DNA of 64,000 bases from Xestospongia muta (taxonomy: Eukaryota > Porifera > Demospongiae > Haplosclerida > Petrosiidae), in assembly GCA_963693285.1 (NCBI GenBank), contig OY848924.1, positions 4,109,214 through 4,173,213 on the forward strand. Direction: 5' to 3'. Below are positions 43,937 through 57,200 of the stretch, piece by piece. Under the pieces are notes generated by a model, which saw only the letters and a list, made by a program, of their open reading frames with translations, did no database searches and was not told the origin of the DNA. Positions within the stretch are counted from its first letter, which is position 1; each line of letters begins with the position of its first letter. A program made the translations under genes and the position numbers.

Positions 43937-45183
43937 CTGTAAAATCAAGGAATTATACAAGGTGGATAATAATAATACTATAATTGTAATACTATATGTA
44001 AGATACATGTAAGTACATGTGTAGTATAAACTTGTTGAAGAAAAGTCAATATTATATAATAATAATATAGCCACACTATTATAACATGGACAACAGTTTT
44101 AAATCATGGGAGTACCCACTGTGTGGAACATAGTACTTTAGTTATTCTTTAAGACACAATATATCAAATAAGTCATCATATAGTTAATTTTGACATTTAT
44201 AGATAAGTTGTATAACATGATGACTATATGATTTATATACTTAGATTTTTAGACCAATTCTAATTATTTAAACCTTACAAAACTAACATGTTACTATTAG
44301 TTGCTTTTGTTACTCTCTTAATCTTATTATTAATTAAAGGAAAATAATGTCTTAATTAAATAAGTATATTTCTGTTTTCTGAGTTCTATCAATGGTTGGT
44401 TACTAATACTCCTCATAAAGTTAATGGCTTACCATATTTTCCTGAATGCACACCAACATTAATTTTGAGTTGTCTGGCATAAGTTGGAATACCATCAAGA
44501 GCTTGTGACAGAGTCTATAAAGGAATGTATTAAATGGAATTAAAAAGAAGTTTTCAAATGACCAAAGTCAAGTGTGAATAAATATCACAGTTTAAATCAG
44601 TTCATAAAAGAAGTCTTAACTAATTATAATTTTATTACACACACATGCACACATTAAAAGTACTCTATGTATGAGCATTTTTGTTATAAAACTCTATAAC
44701 TCACATTTTTCAGCTGTGAGTCTGTACAGAGCTCACCAACTTGCATAGCTATTTTAACAACCTCCTCACTGTCTTTGACAATAAGATCAGCTGTTTGGAT
44801 AAAGTCTTCTTTAGAATTGACATCACCTTCTTCAACTCTAGAGAGAAGAGGTTATCATATTTATTATCAAACTGAAATTAATACATTAATACATTACTCA
44901 GTGTATAGTACTAGTTTCAATGCTAAATACAGACTATTATCTACAGGTATATATACTTGTGATATTTAGTTCAGTGAACTTTTTATAAACAACATATTGA
45001 AGTATATATTTCACTCTATAACACTTACTGAGCAAACTTGGACATTTGCATCATCAGTCTGGACATATGTTTAGTAGCTACAATCAAATCATTACCTTTC
45101 TCCTCCCATTGTTTAGCTTCTTTATGAAGACAATGAGCAGCAAACTAATAGAGAGATGCATTCATAATATTAATAAACAAATT

Positions 45184-45229
<46 letters not shown>

Positions 45230-48200
45230 CTATATGCATGTGCATAGATGAACACAAAATTTTATTTATTGTGCATGCACTTGAAACTTCAGAGAAATTT
45301 GCATTTATACATAACTATTTTGCGGTACATGTTACTACAATATACAAGAGTTTTATGAAATTATGTCCCATAATGTCATAGTAATAAATCATAATACCTA
45401 ATTAACTTACTCCAATAGGATTGATTGACTGTAAGGGAGCTTCTTGTTCCATTTCATCTACTGTCAATGAAAAAAATCAATATTACATCCCTTGAAATAT
45501 GTTCATGTAAAACAAAAAAAATTGTCTAATTGAACTGCAATATAACAAACAAGTAAATGCGTCATTTAACATTACAGCTATATTGTTATACCTTTTATCT
45601 CAATAGGTTTTGTTTGAGCTGGAGGTAGAGAATTAAAAGTAGTAATCACTTGACCTATAGAATGACATAGAAAAATTATTAAGTAAATATTTTTTAACTT
45701 TACCAGGTTGATAACAAGAGAGGTATTCATTCCTGATCTCAGGCCTTGCTAAGAATTTATATATCTTTTCAGCTACTACCTTGTGTTCTATAGGTGGCTC
45801 CTTCACAACAGTGATGATCATTCTCCAAGACACTTCACATGTCCTCTTGTCTATCCAGACCTGAAGAACTTCTGAGAGTTTTGTGGTTTGGTCATATGCC
45901 ACATTATATTCAGCAGACTTTATATCACAATGATGCACTTCAAGTTGTTCACCAATAGTATTCCACTTGTACTTAATTTCATGAAGTAGTGTCATCAGGT
46001 GTTTTTTCTTGGGCTCTTTACCTAGTAATGAGGAAATAAGAAAGATGAGTTAATTGATTCAATGACCAAATTATCCATTAACTAGCATATTATATAACTC
46101 ACATAATAATTCATCTGATTTTTTTAATGGATATGATGACTGTGTAGAGATAGAAGGAGGACTACTGGTGGAAGTAGGCACACTGGCAGTAATAGGAACG
46201 GAAGTAGGCATGCTGGCAGTTGTAGGAGTAGGAGTTGAAAGAGTGCTGGTAGGGTGAGCTATATCAGCAAAATGAGCAAACATTTATTTATATTACTTCA
46301 ATATTTTGGAAAAGCTCAGGCAATATTTTATGCTGATATTAATATAAAACATGAGTATATTCTATTTTTAATGTCACTCACTTGTTGTCTCCTGTATTTG
46401 TTGCAATTGATAACAAGCAATTACCAAACTCATTTGTTCACTTATTCCATTAAAAGTGAGCTCTAAGTCAGTGAGTTTCCTCTCATCTTTGAGAGAGACT
46501 TTAAATCTTAAGTAAGGTAGTACAGCAGTGTCTGGTTGACATTGATCAATGAGTTTCCTAGAAACCTTTAACAATACAAAATCTAACATCACAACATTAA
46601 CTAGGACTTTACTTGAAATGGATTCATCATTGGCTTAATGTCATAATACTCATTAGCAATTGTAACTTCATTAATGTCAGGATCCAAAATAGTAACTGGG
46701 TCTATCCTGTTCCAATTTTCAAAACGTTTCTCTGTGTTCACTCTCTAACATAGACAAAGAACAGTTGTAATATAGTATTGTAGTTCTCTTTTTGTTATGT
46801 CTTCATACCTCAAGAAAAGGTCCAAGATTTTTTGTGACAACTGCTTGTAATTCCCAACAAAAATTCATCACCTCTTTGAAAAAGACTGTCATTATATAAC
46901 TTTGAGATGGCTGTCGAAATAGAGCACTCTTTATTTTTTTGATGACAATAGCAATTAAAGAGAAATCAGAGATTTCTACAACACCAGAATTATCATAAGG
47001 CCTGAACACTTGGTCTGATTTAGTTGCTAACAGCTCAAACTTGTAAGGTGGTAGTCCTTTCGCTCTGATAAAAGCTAGCTGTTGACTTTCCTGTTGTGAC
47101 CTGAGCTGAACATTGTGTTGGAGATGAAGCTCGACAGGTCTGGAGAATTTTCCTCTTGTTTCAATCTTGTAGAAACAGCTGACAAGCTCATCAACATCAG
47201 GAGGGAGGATGATCTCTGACTCTTCTGGTGCAACTACTTTGACTTCTGTTTTGACTTCTTGCCCTACATCCACTGATGATGGTGGAATTACAAACTTGAC
47301 TCCATACTCTGGTTTCTCAAAAACCTGCTCTTCATTGAGGTATTCAATATTCCATTTAGACACATCTTCCAAAACTAAATAATAACAAATCAAACAAGTA
47401 GGAGTACTAGTATATTTATTAACTTTAACATTTATTATTTATTATATAGTTGTTGTTTAATACCTCACCTCGTTTTGGATTGTATTTAGAAAAAAGACTA
47501 GCAATTTTATCCTTGTTTGTGTCTTGACATTCATCTAATGGAGTGTTATCCTCTTTATTCTTAATAGTCATATCTGCTCCATGAAATAGCAAGGATTGTA
47601 TAATATTTATATGACCTTTTTTGCAAGCAATATGCAATGCAGTATAATCATTCTGTGTTAAAATAGATTAACAATAAAATAAGTCATAGACTGAACATGC
47701 TTCAATATACAGTGGTTAGGACACAAACATAACAGCTGTTAAACACTCATTCATAATGCTCATGTGTTTATGGTACTATTGTACAAATATGAAACTAATT
47801 GGACCTTAATATTCTCTTGTTCATACTGAAATAAAGTTTTAAAAAGTAGCCCTTTGCTTATGAATGACAATAGACAAATTAGATATCTCCTGTACTGATA
47901 TGTACAATTAACCAACTGTTGTCGAATCAAGGCTTAGAACATATGTCCATATATGGAGATAACAGCTAATGTTTTGCATTTTTATAGCTTCTGGGCTGTA
48001 ACATTTTAGTTAGGTGTCCTATAAATAGATAAATTTAAGAGAAGTCAAAAAGATGCTCAAGTGTCCTTTTGAAGACACGGAAGTCCCTGCTACACAAAAA
48101 TGGCAGCTGACTCTGTAAATAGACCCATGAATGGCTGGATAGATGGGGCATTTCAGGCTTACTGGAAGCTTAAGAAGTAAGAACTTTAAAACTAGAAGAA

Positions 48201-51200
48201 AGCTACAATATAGCAATGTTGTATCCGTATTTAGTGTATAAAATAACTACTACATCAAAAAGGATTTTTTGTCATGGCAAACCTGGGACTTCTATTATGG
48301 CTTTAAGAAGTTATGTACTTATTTCACTTCTGCTAATCCTAGATACACAATATATCTAGTACGTCTCAATGGTAGTGCAATTGAGACTTTCTTTAGCCAG
48401 GTCAAGCATGCCACAACAGGCCAATTAGTCAGGTCAAACATGCCATATCAGGCCAATTATCATCAGTGAACTAAGCCATTCCCAGAGGTGCTGTAATAAC
48501 TGAGATGAAGTATTCATGGCAAACTGAGGCATCATTGTGGAGACAATAGAAATGCACCACATCTTTATCCAAAAACCTGATTTGAAACGTAAACCACATA
48601 ACTGAAAGAAGTAGTAACTGTTCATTCTATTAATAATGTTATAATATAATATTAACCTTAATAGCAAAAGGAGGTTTAATAATGCAAATGATTACTATAA
48701 GTAAATAAATCAATAATATTATAATTCATTGTTCCATCATGTACTTAGCAGTACTTATGCTATGTAAGTGTATTTTCCTTATATGGAATAATCCCTGACC
48801 GTGTTTCGACAATGGTTAGAATACAAATATAATAGCAGTTGGACGCTCCTTTGTGTCACTTTGTGACACTCATGCACTCCTGCAGTGACTAAAGTCTGTA
48901 CTTTTTGGTAGAAAAAGTTTTTTTTACAAACTTGCCAATTACACATGAAAATTAAATAATGGTCATTATTTGAATATTTTATAGACTTTGAGAGTGTTTG
49001 CAAAAAATTAAAAGCATAAAGCTACAAATTTGTCTTAAAACAACAATTCACTCAATTATCATGGTGTTTTAAGTAATATTGATGTAGTATAATTATTACC
49101 ATGGACGTTGTTGCTATGGTGATGAATACACAAACACATATCGTATAGAGAGAATTATTGGCGACGATACAATTTGGCAGAATTGTAAAAATTTATATTT
49201 GGTGAGATTAAATTTGATGAATTTAGCACATGTCTTGTTACCACACCCACTTTAATGAAATAAAATGGAGTTCAGGTTTGATTCTGTTGTTAGAGGCTAC
49301 CATGTGTACAAAAGTGTGGACGTGGCAACTATGTGATAAATTTTGATTGTTATTTAATTAATTTGGTGATTATTTAAAATTCGCCAATTTGCCAAATTTT
49401 ATTGGTAACCAATAAATTCCAGTATATGGTATTTGCTCTATAGTAACAGTTGCTATGGCAGCTATTACTATGACAATTGTTGTTGCTATAGAAATAGTTG
49501 CTATGGTGAAATACATGCTGTTGTTAGAGTAATTGTTGCTTTGGTGACGTACATTCTTTTGCTTAGTAATTGTTTTATGGTGACATAAGTGCTATTACTA
49601 TATTAAATTATGTGGATTATCTGATTCCTAGGAAATTTTAAATAAATGTGACCATAAATATGAAAAAGGTACTTAACATACAAATGAGTTTCAAACAAAT
49701 GTTTGTGTCAAAACAGTTCTTACACAGCCATCTTAAGCAGGAAATCAATGTAATTTAGTCTTATAAAAATCAATCATTCTGCTTGTCACATACAGAATAT
49801 TAATAACTTTTTTCAAGATGATCCCATGGCAACAATTTATTTACAAGAGTTCTTTCAAAATCTGTTTGCATGTTAGGTACCATTTTCAAATCTATGGTCA
49901 TAAACGTTTGCATATATGTGGTTACTATGTGGTCACTTTATACAAACTTGTATTTTTGGTCTATATTCTATATAAAATGATCATGTAGCAAATACAAATA
50001 GAACATTTGTTCAAAATTCTTAGGAACAACATGTGGTTTTTATTAAATAATGTAATAATTATGCTCATTCATATTATTTCTAAACTACAATATCTGACTT
50101 CATTAATGATATCATGACTAACAGACAGTAACCTTGAACACTGTTTGGTAGTTTTTGTGTTATATATAGAGAATAGCCTTGTTACAAGTTACATAATGAA
50201 AGTACCATTTTTAGTATGTTCACATAATGACTTAATTAAATTCATCTATAATAAATATTAGTATTATTATTCAAATATTTTGTGAAAACTCATTAATAGA
50301 ATCAAGATCTGGTAAAGAACAGTTCCTGTAGAATGCAAGTTTCTTATTGAATCAGTAATACACATCAACTCATGTGTCTTATTGATTTATTAACTTCATA
50401 TGAAGTAATTTGAACTATTTCATCATCAAAACTAGACCCAATGATATGACTTGTAACACAATTACTGTGACTTACATCATCCTTAATGTTGACATCAGCT
50501 TGCCCTCCTTCAATTAGCAATTTTACTATGTCAGCATGACCATACATTGCTGCAAGATATGCAGGTGTATGTCCATACTAGAAACATAAAAGACAAAGTT
50601 ATTTAATTACAAAATAACATAAACTATTAGACAGTAAACTATATAGTCAATGGAACCAGTCATCAGTACACATCCTTATAATATGTCCAGCTCAGAGTGT
50701 ATTTATCAAATGTGCTCTAGAGGGAGGGGGACATTATGAGGTCGTCTGCCATTCAGTCAATACAGTCAGAGTAGTTGAAGAGGACACTTTTCTGGGAAAC
50801 ATGGAAGCTGAGATAGCAGTAATGAAGTAGAAAAACATCCATGGTAAGTGACTATCTCATTAAATGGTCTAAATCTATGTTTTAGGATCAACATAGGAAC
50901 AGGTATAACTGTGCTAATTTTTTTTAAAAAGACTAAGTAAAGTTTTGCTTATGCTGTCTACACATGTATAATGTGGCCCAAATTGTAGCTGTTTTTTATT
51001 GAACAGTTTCTAGGAATCATGGAATATAAAAACATTGTCAAGGAAGTGATGTAAGATATGAAATGATTGGACAAAGCCTTAGTGGGACGTCCAACAATAC
51101 AGGCACTGAACCTAGTAACATGTGTACAAGGTGAAGCAAGACTAAGCAGAGAACACACTGTCATTATATCCTGAAATATTCAAAGGACTGAGTAAATTAA

Positions 51201-54200
51201 CAGGTAACTATACAATAAGGTAAAGATGATGTCCAGCCCTGTACAGTGTTTGATACAAATCTCCAATAGTACTGTACAAACCACTTTAATTACTTGTAGA
51301 AATGATCCCACTTATTACTACACATTAGAGAACCAATATTTATATCCAAATAATTATTGATGTAAATACATGTGCTAGATACATGACAAAGTATGTAACA
51401 AAAGGTGAATCATCTTAAAAGTATGTAACAACATATGAACATATCCTTTTTTTATATGAGGTAGTACATTACCAACCAATAACAATATGTGATATGTTTA
51501 TATCATACAACAGTTCACAATACTTGTGGGTTCACAGTCAACTGTATGTACTACAACATGTCTTGTTTACATTATTATATATAGTAATGTGAAAATAAAT
51601 ATTGTACTACATACAAGTATTGAGACATAACTGAATCTTTTGCATTTACTCACTAATAAGACAACGAGGGATATAGTGATAAGAATTTTTATTACAATTA
51701 AACTGTGATTATATTATGTTACTTGCTTATACCACACAGTACATGATGTATTTATTTTGTATATTTGTATTCACTATGGTTAACAAGATGTCTTTCTTCA
51801 CTATCTATAGTGAGAACAGGTTTGTTACTGTGTTATTTTTACAACAGGTTGTGCAATTGTGATGAAAAATAGTCGCAAAGTTTGTGGTATATTATTTGCT
51901 ATATTAACAGTTGCTATGGTGACATAGATGCACAGTTTGTATAGTGATTATTGCTGTGGTAACAAATACACTGATGCTGTAGTAAATTATGAGCTGTTGT
52001 TTTTTTTCTATGGATTAAATGATTTCTTGGATTTTGTAATTTCATGTGTACCATTGGTATTGAAATTCATACATTTTTCATGATGACAGATGATTACATA
52101 TGAATTGAACATCTAGTATGTTTTGGTATTGTTTTTGACAAATTTAGAATAGCTTAACAATGAATATTTTTCAGTCAAAATATGTATAATATGACCACAA
52201 TGACCAGGAGCGCATGAGCGTTGCAAAGCAACTTGAAGGAGCATTAAAAACTCCCTTAACTAACTGTTGTCGAATCAAGGCTTATAATGTATGTCCATAT
52301 ATGGACATAACAGCTAATGGTTCTGCATTTTAATAGCTTCTGGGCTGTAACATCTTAGTTAGGTGTGCTTTAAATAGATAAATTTAAGAGAAGTCAAAAA
52401 GATGCTCAAGTGTCCTTTTGAAGACACGGAAGTCCCTACTACACGAAAATGGTAGCTGACTCTGTAAATAGACCCATGAATGGCTGGATAGATCGGGCAT
52501 TTCAGGCTTACAAGAAGCCCAAGATGTAAGAACTTTAAAACTAGAAGAAAGCTACAATATAGCAATGTTTTATTTGTATTCAGTGTATAAAATAACTACA
52601 TCAAAAAGGAATTTTTGTCATGGCTAACCCGGGACTTCTATTATGGTTTTAAGAAGTTATGTGCTGATTTCACTTCTGCTCATCCTGGATACACAACATA
52701 TCTAGTACGTCTCAATGGTAGTGCAATTGAGACTTTCTTTAGCCAGGTCAAACATGTCACAACAGGCCAATTACTCATCAGGTCAAACATGCCATATCAG
52801 GCCAATTATCATCAGTGAACTAAGCCATTCCCAGAGGTGCTGTAATAACTGAGATGAAGTATTCATGGCAAGCTGAGGCATCATTGTGGAGACTATAGAA
52901 ATGCACCACATCTTTATCCAAAAACCTGATTTGAAACGTAAACCATACAACTGAAAGAAGTAGTAACTGTTCATTCTATTAATAATGTTATAATATCAGA
53001 TAATATTAACCTTAATAGCAAAAGGAGGTTTAATAATGCAAATGATTACTATAAGTAAATAAATCAATAATATTATAATTCATTGTTCCATCGTGTACTT
53101 AGCAGTACTTATGCTACGTAAGTGTATTTTTCTTATATGGAATAATCCCTGACCGTGTTTTGACAATGGTTAGAATACAAATATAATAGCAGTTGGATGC
53201 TCCTTTGTGTCACTTCGTTGACACCTATGCACTCCTGCAATGACTAAAGTCTGTACTTTTTGGTAGAAAAAGTTTTTTTTACAAACTTGCCAATTACACA
53301 TGAAAATTAAATAATGGTCATTATTTAAATATTTTATAGACTTTGAGAGTGTATGCAATAAATTAAAAGCATAAAGCTACAAATTTGTCTTAAAACAACA
53401 ATTCACTCAATTATCATGGTGTTATAAGTAATATTGATATAGTAGTATAATTATTACCATGGAATTTGTTGCTATGGTGATGAATGCGCAAACACATATC
53501 GTATAGAGAGAATTATTGGCGATGATAAAATTTAGCGGAATTGTAAAAATTTATATTTGGCGAGATTAAATTTAATGAATTTAGCACGTCTTGTTACCAC
53601 ACCCACTATAATGAAATAAAATGGAGTTCAGGATTGATTCTGTTGTTAGATGCTACCATGTGTATAAAAAAGTGTGGACATGCAAACTATGTGATAAATT
53701 TTGATTGTTATTTAATTAATTTGGTGATTATTTAAAATTCGCCAATTTGTCAAATTTTATTGGTCACCAATAAATTCCAGTATATGGTATTTGCTCTATA
53801 GTAACAGTTGCTATGGCAGCTATTACTATGACAATTGTTGTTGCTATAGTAATAGTTGCTATGGTGAAATACATGCTGTTGTTAGAGTAATTGTTGCTTT
53901 GGTGACGTACATTCTTTTGCTTAGTAATTGTTTTATGGTGACATAAGTGCTGTTGCTATATTAAATTATGTGGATTATCTGATTCCTAGGAAATTTTGAA
54001 TAAATGTAACCATAAATATAAAAAAAGGTACTTAACATACAAATGAATTTCAAACAAATGCTTGTGTCAAAATAGTTCTTACACATCCATCTTGAGCAGG
54101 AAATCAATGTAATTTTGTCTTATAAAAATCAATCATTCTGCTTGTCACATACAGAATATTAATAACTTTTTTCAAGATGATCCCATGGCAACAATTTATT

Positions 54201-57200
54201 CACAAGAGTTCTTTCAAAATCTGTTTGTGTGTTACGTTCCATTTTCATATCTATGGTCATAAATGTTTGCATATATGTGGTTACTATGTAGCCACTTTAT
54301 TCCAACTTGTATTTTTGGTCTATATTCTATATAAAATGATCATGTAGCAAATACAAATAGAACATTTGTTCAAAATTCTTAGAAACAACATGTGGTTTTT
54401 ATTAAATAATGTAATAATTATGCTCATTCATATTATTTCTAAACTACAATAACTGACTTCATTAATGATATCATGACTAACAGACAGTAACCTTGAACAC
54501 TGTTTGTTAGTTCTTGTTTTAGATATATAGAATAGCCTTGTTACAAGTCACATAATGAAAGTACCATTTTTAGTATGTTCACATAATAACTTAATTAAAT
54601 TCATCTATAATAAATATTAGTATTATTATTCAAATATTTTGTGAAAACTCATTAATAGAATCAAGATCTGGTAAAGAATAGTTGCTGTAGAATGCAGGTT
54701 TTTTATTGAATCAGTAATACACCGCAAATCATGTGTCTTATTGATTTATTAACCTCAAATGAAGTAATTTGAACTATTTGATCATCAAAACTAGACCCAA
54801 TGATATGACTTGTAATACAATTACTGTGACTTACATTATCCTTAATGTTGAAATCAGCTTGCCCTCCTTCAATTAGCAATTTTACTATGTCAGCATGACC
54901 ATTCATTGCTGCAAGATGTGCAGGTGTATGTCCATACTAGAAACATAAGAGACAAAGTTATTTAATTACAAAATAACATAAACTATTAGACAGTAAACTA
55001 TATAGTCAATGGAACCAGTCATCAGTACATATCATTATAATATGTCCAGCTCAGAGTGTATTTATCAAATGTGCTCTAGAGGGAGGGGGACATTATGAGG
55101 TCGTCTGCCATTCAGTCAATACAGTCAGAGTAGTTAAAGGAGAAACTTTTCTGGGAAACGTTGAAGCTGAGATAGCAGTAATGAAAGTAGAAAAACATCC
55201 ATGATAAGTGACTAGATACATGACAAAGTATGTAACAAAAGGTGAACTATCTTAAAAGCTCATTATTATCAATTTTTAATCCTGCATTAATCACCATGGT
55301 AACAACAACACTACTTATAAAGCATTACAAGGTGTAATGTTATGTTGTGTTGACAAACATGATTACAGTACTCAAGAAACAGCATATCTGCTACTCCATC
55401 TACTGCTGGTAAGTTGTACATACAATTTTATAATAATCATCTAATAAACAAAACAATATCTTTCAAGCAAACAAGCTGCTTATGTAGTAGACAATAATTA
55501 CAACCTTGCAAGGTACAGATAGCAATAGAATATCTTAGGAACATATGACATATACTTTTTTTATATGAGCTAGTGCATTGCCAACCAATAACAATATATG
55601 ATATGTTTATATCATACAACAGTTCACAATACTTGTGGGTTCACAGTCAACTGTATGTACTACAACATGTCTTGTTTACATTATTATATATAGTAATGTG
55701 AAAAATAAATATTGTACTACATACAAGTATTGAGACATAACTGAATCTTAAGCATTTACGCACTAATAAGACAACGAGGGAGATAGTTCTGAGAATTCTT
55801 ATTACAATTAAACTGTGATTATATTATGTTACTTGCTTATACCACACAGTGCATGATGTATTTTTTTGTATATTTGTATTCACTATGGTTAACAAGATGT
55901 CTTTCTTCATTATCTATAGTGAGAACATGTTTGTTACTGTGTTATTTTTACAGTAGGTTGTACAATTGTGATGAAAAATAGTCGCAAAGTTTGTAGTATA
56001 TTATTTGCTATAGTAACAGTTGCTATGGTGACATAGATGCACAGTTTGTATAGTGATTATTGCTGTGGTAACAAATACACTGATGGTGTAGTAAATTATG
56101 AGCTGTTGTTTTTTTTTCTATGGATTAAATGATTTCTTGGATCTGGTAATTTCATGTGTACCATTGGTATTGAAATTCAAACATTTTTCATGATGACTGA
56201 TGATTACATATGAATTTAACATCTAGTATGTTTTAGTATTGTTTTTGACAAATTTAGAATAGCTCAACAATAAATGTTTTTCAGTCAAAATATGTATAAT
56301 ATGACCACAATGACCAGGAGCGCATGAGCGTCGCAAAGCAACTCGAAGAAGCGTTAAAAATTCCCTTAACTAACTGTCATCGAATCAAGGCTTATAACGT
56401 AAGTCCATATATGGACATAACAGCTAATGGTTTTGAATTTTTATAGCTTCTGGGCTGTAACATCTTAGTTAGGTGTGCTTTAAATAGATAAATTTAAGAG
56501 AAGTCAAAAAGATGCCCAAGCGTCCTTCTGAAGACACGGAAGTCCCTGCTACACGAAAATGCCAGCTGACTCTGTAAATAGACCCATGAATGGCTGGATA
56601 GATGGGGCATTTCAGGCTTACTGGAAGCCCAAGACGTAAGAACTTTAAAACTAGAAGAAAGCTACAATATAGCAATGTTGTATCAGTATTCAGTGTATAA
56701 AATAACTACTACATCAAAAAGGAATTTTTGTCATGGCAAACCTGGCTTTAAGAACTTATGTGCTGATTTCACTTCTGCTCATCCTGGATACACAATATAT
56801 CCAGTATGTCTCAATGGTTGTGCAATTGAGACTTTCTTTAGCCAGGTCAAACATGCCACAACAGGCCAATTACTCAGGTCAAATATGCCATATCAGGCCA
56901 ATTATCATCAGTGAACTAAGCCATTCCCAGAGGTGCTGTAATAACTGAGATGAAGTATTCATGGCAAGCTGAGGCATCATTGTGGAGACAATAGAAATGC
57001 ACCACATCTTTATCCAAAAACCTGATTTGAAACGTAAACCATACAAATGAAAGAAGTAGTAACTGTTCATTCTATTAATAATGTTATAATATCAGATAAT
57101 ATTAACCTTAATAGCAAAAGGAGTTTTAATAATGCAAATGATTACTATAAGTAAATGAATCAATAATATTATAATTCATGTACTTAGCAGTACTTATGCT

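Larger units (their letters stand above)
47914..52261 (-). repeat. Tandem unit 1 (about 4.35 kb) with ankyrin exon d
   Basis: The units are anchored on AACTGTTGTCGAATCAAGGC. This one contains the P-element-like relic, a HIRAN-like relic, X-box-like motifs, ankyrin exon 50476-50577 and gypsy pol relics. Confidence 0.9.
52262..56371 (-). repeat. Tandem unit 2 (about 4.11 kb) with ankyrin exon c
   Basis: It is collinear with unit 1. It lacks about 530 bp that correspond to 50838-51370, and has about 250 bp (from 55255) that unit 1 lacks. Confidence 0.9.

Noticed and set aside
44775..45381. Plus-strand frames of 64-111 codons over the vinculin-type exons
   Set aside because: They are antisense to well-supported exons, and one runs through a TA microsatellite.
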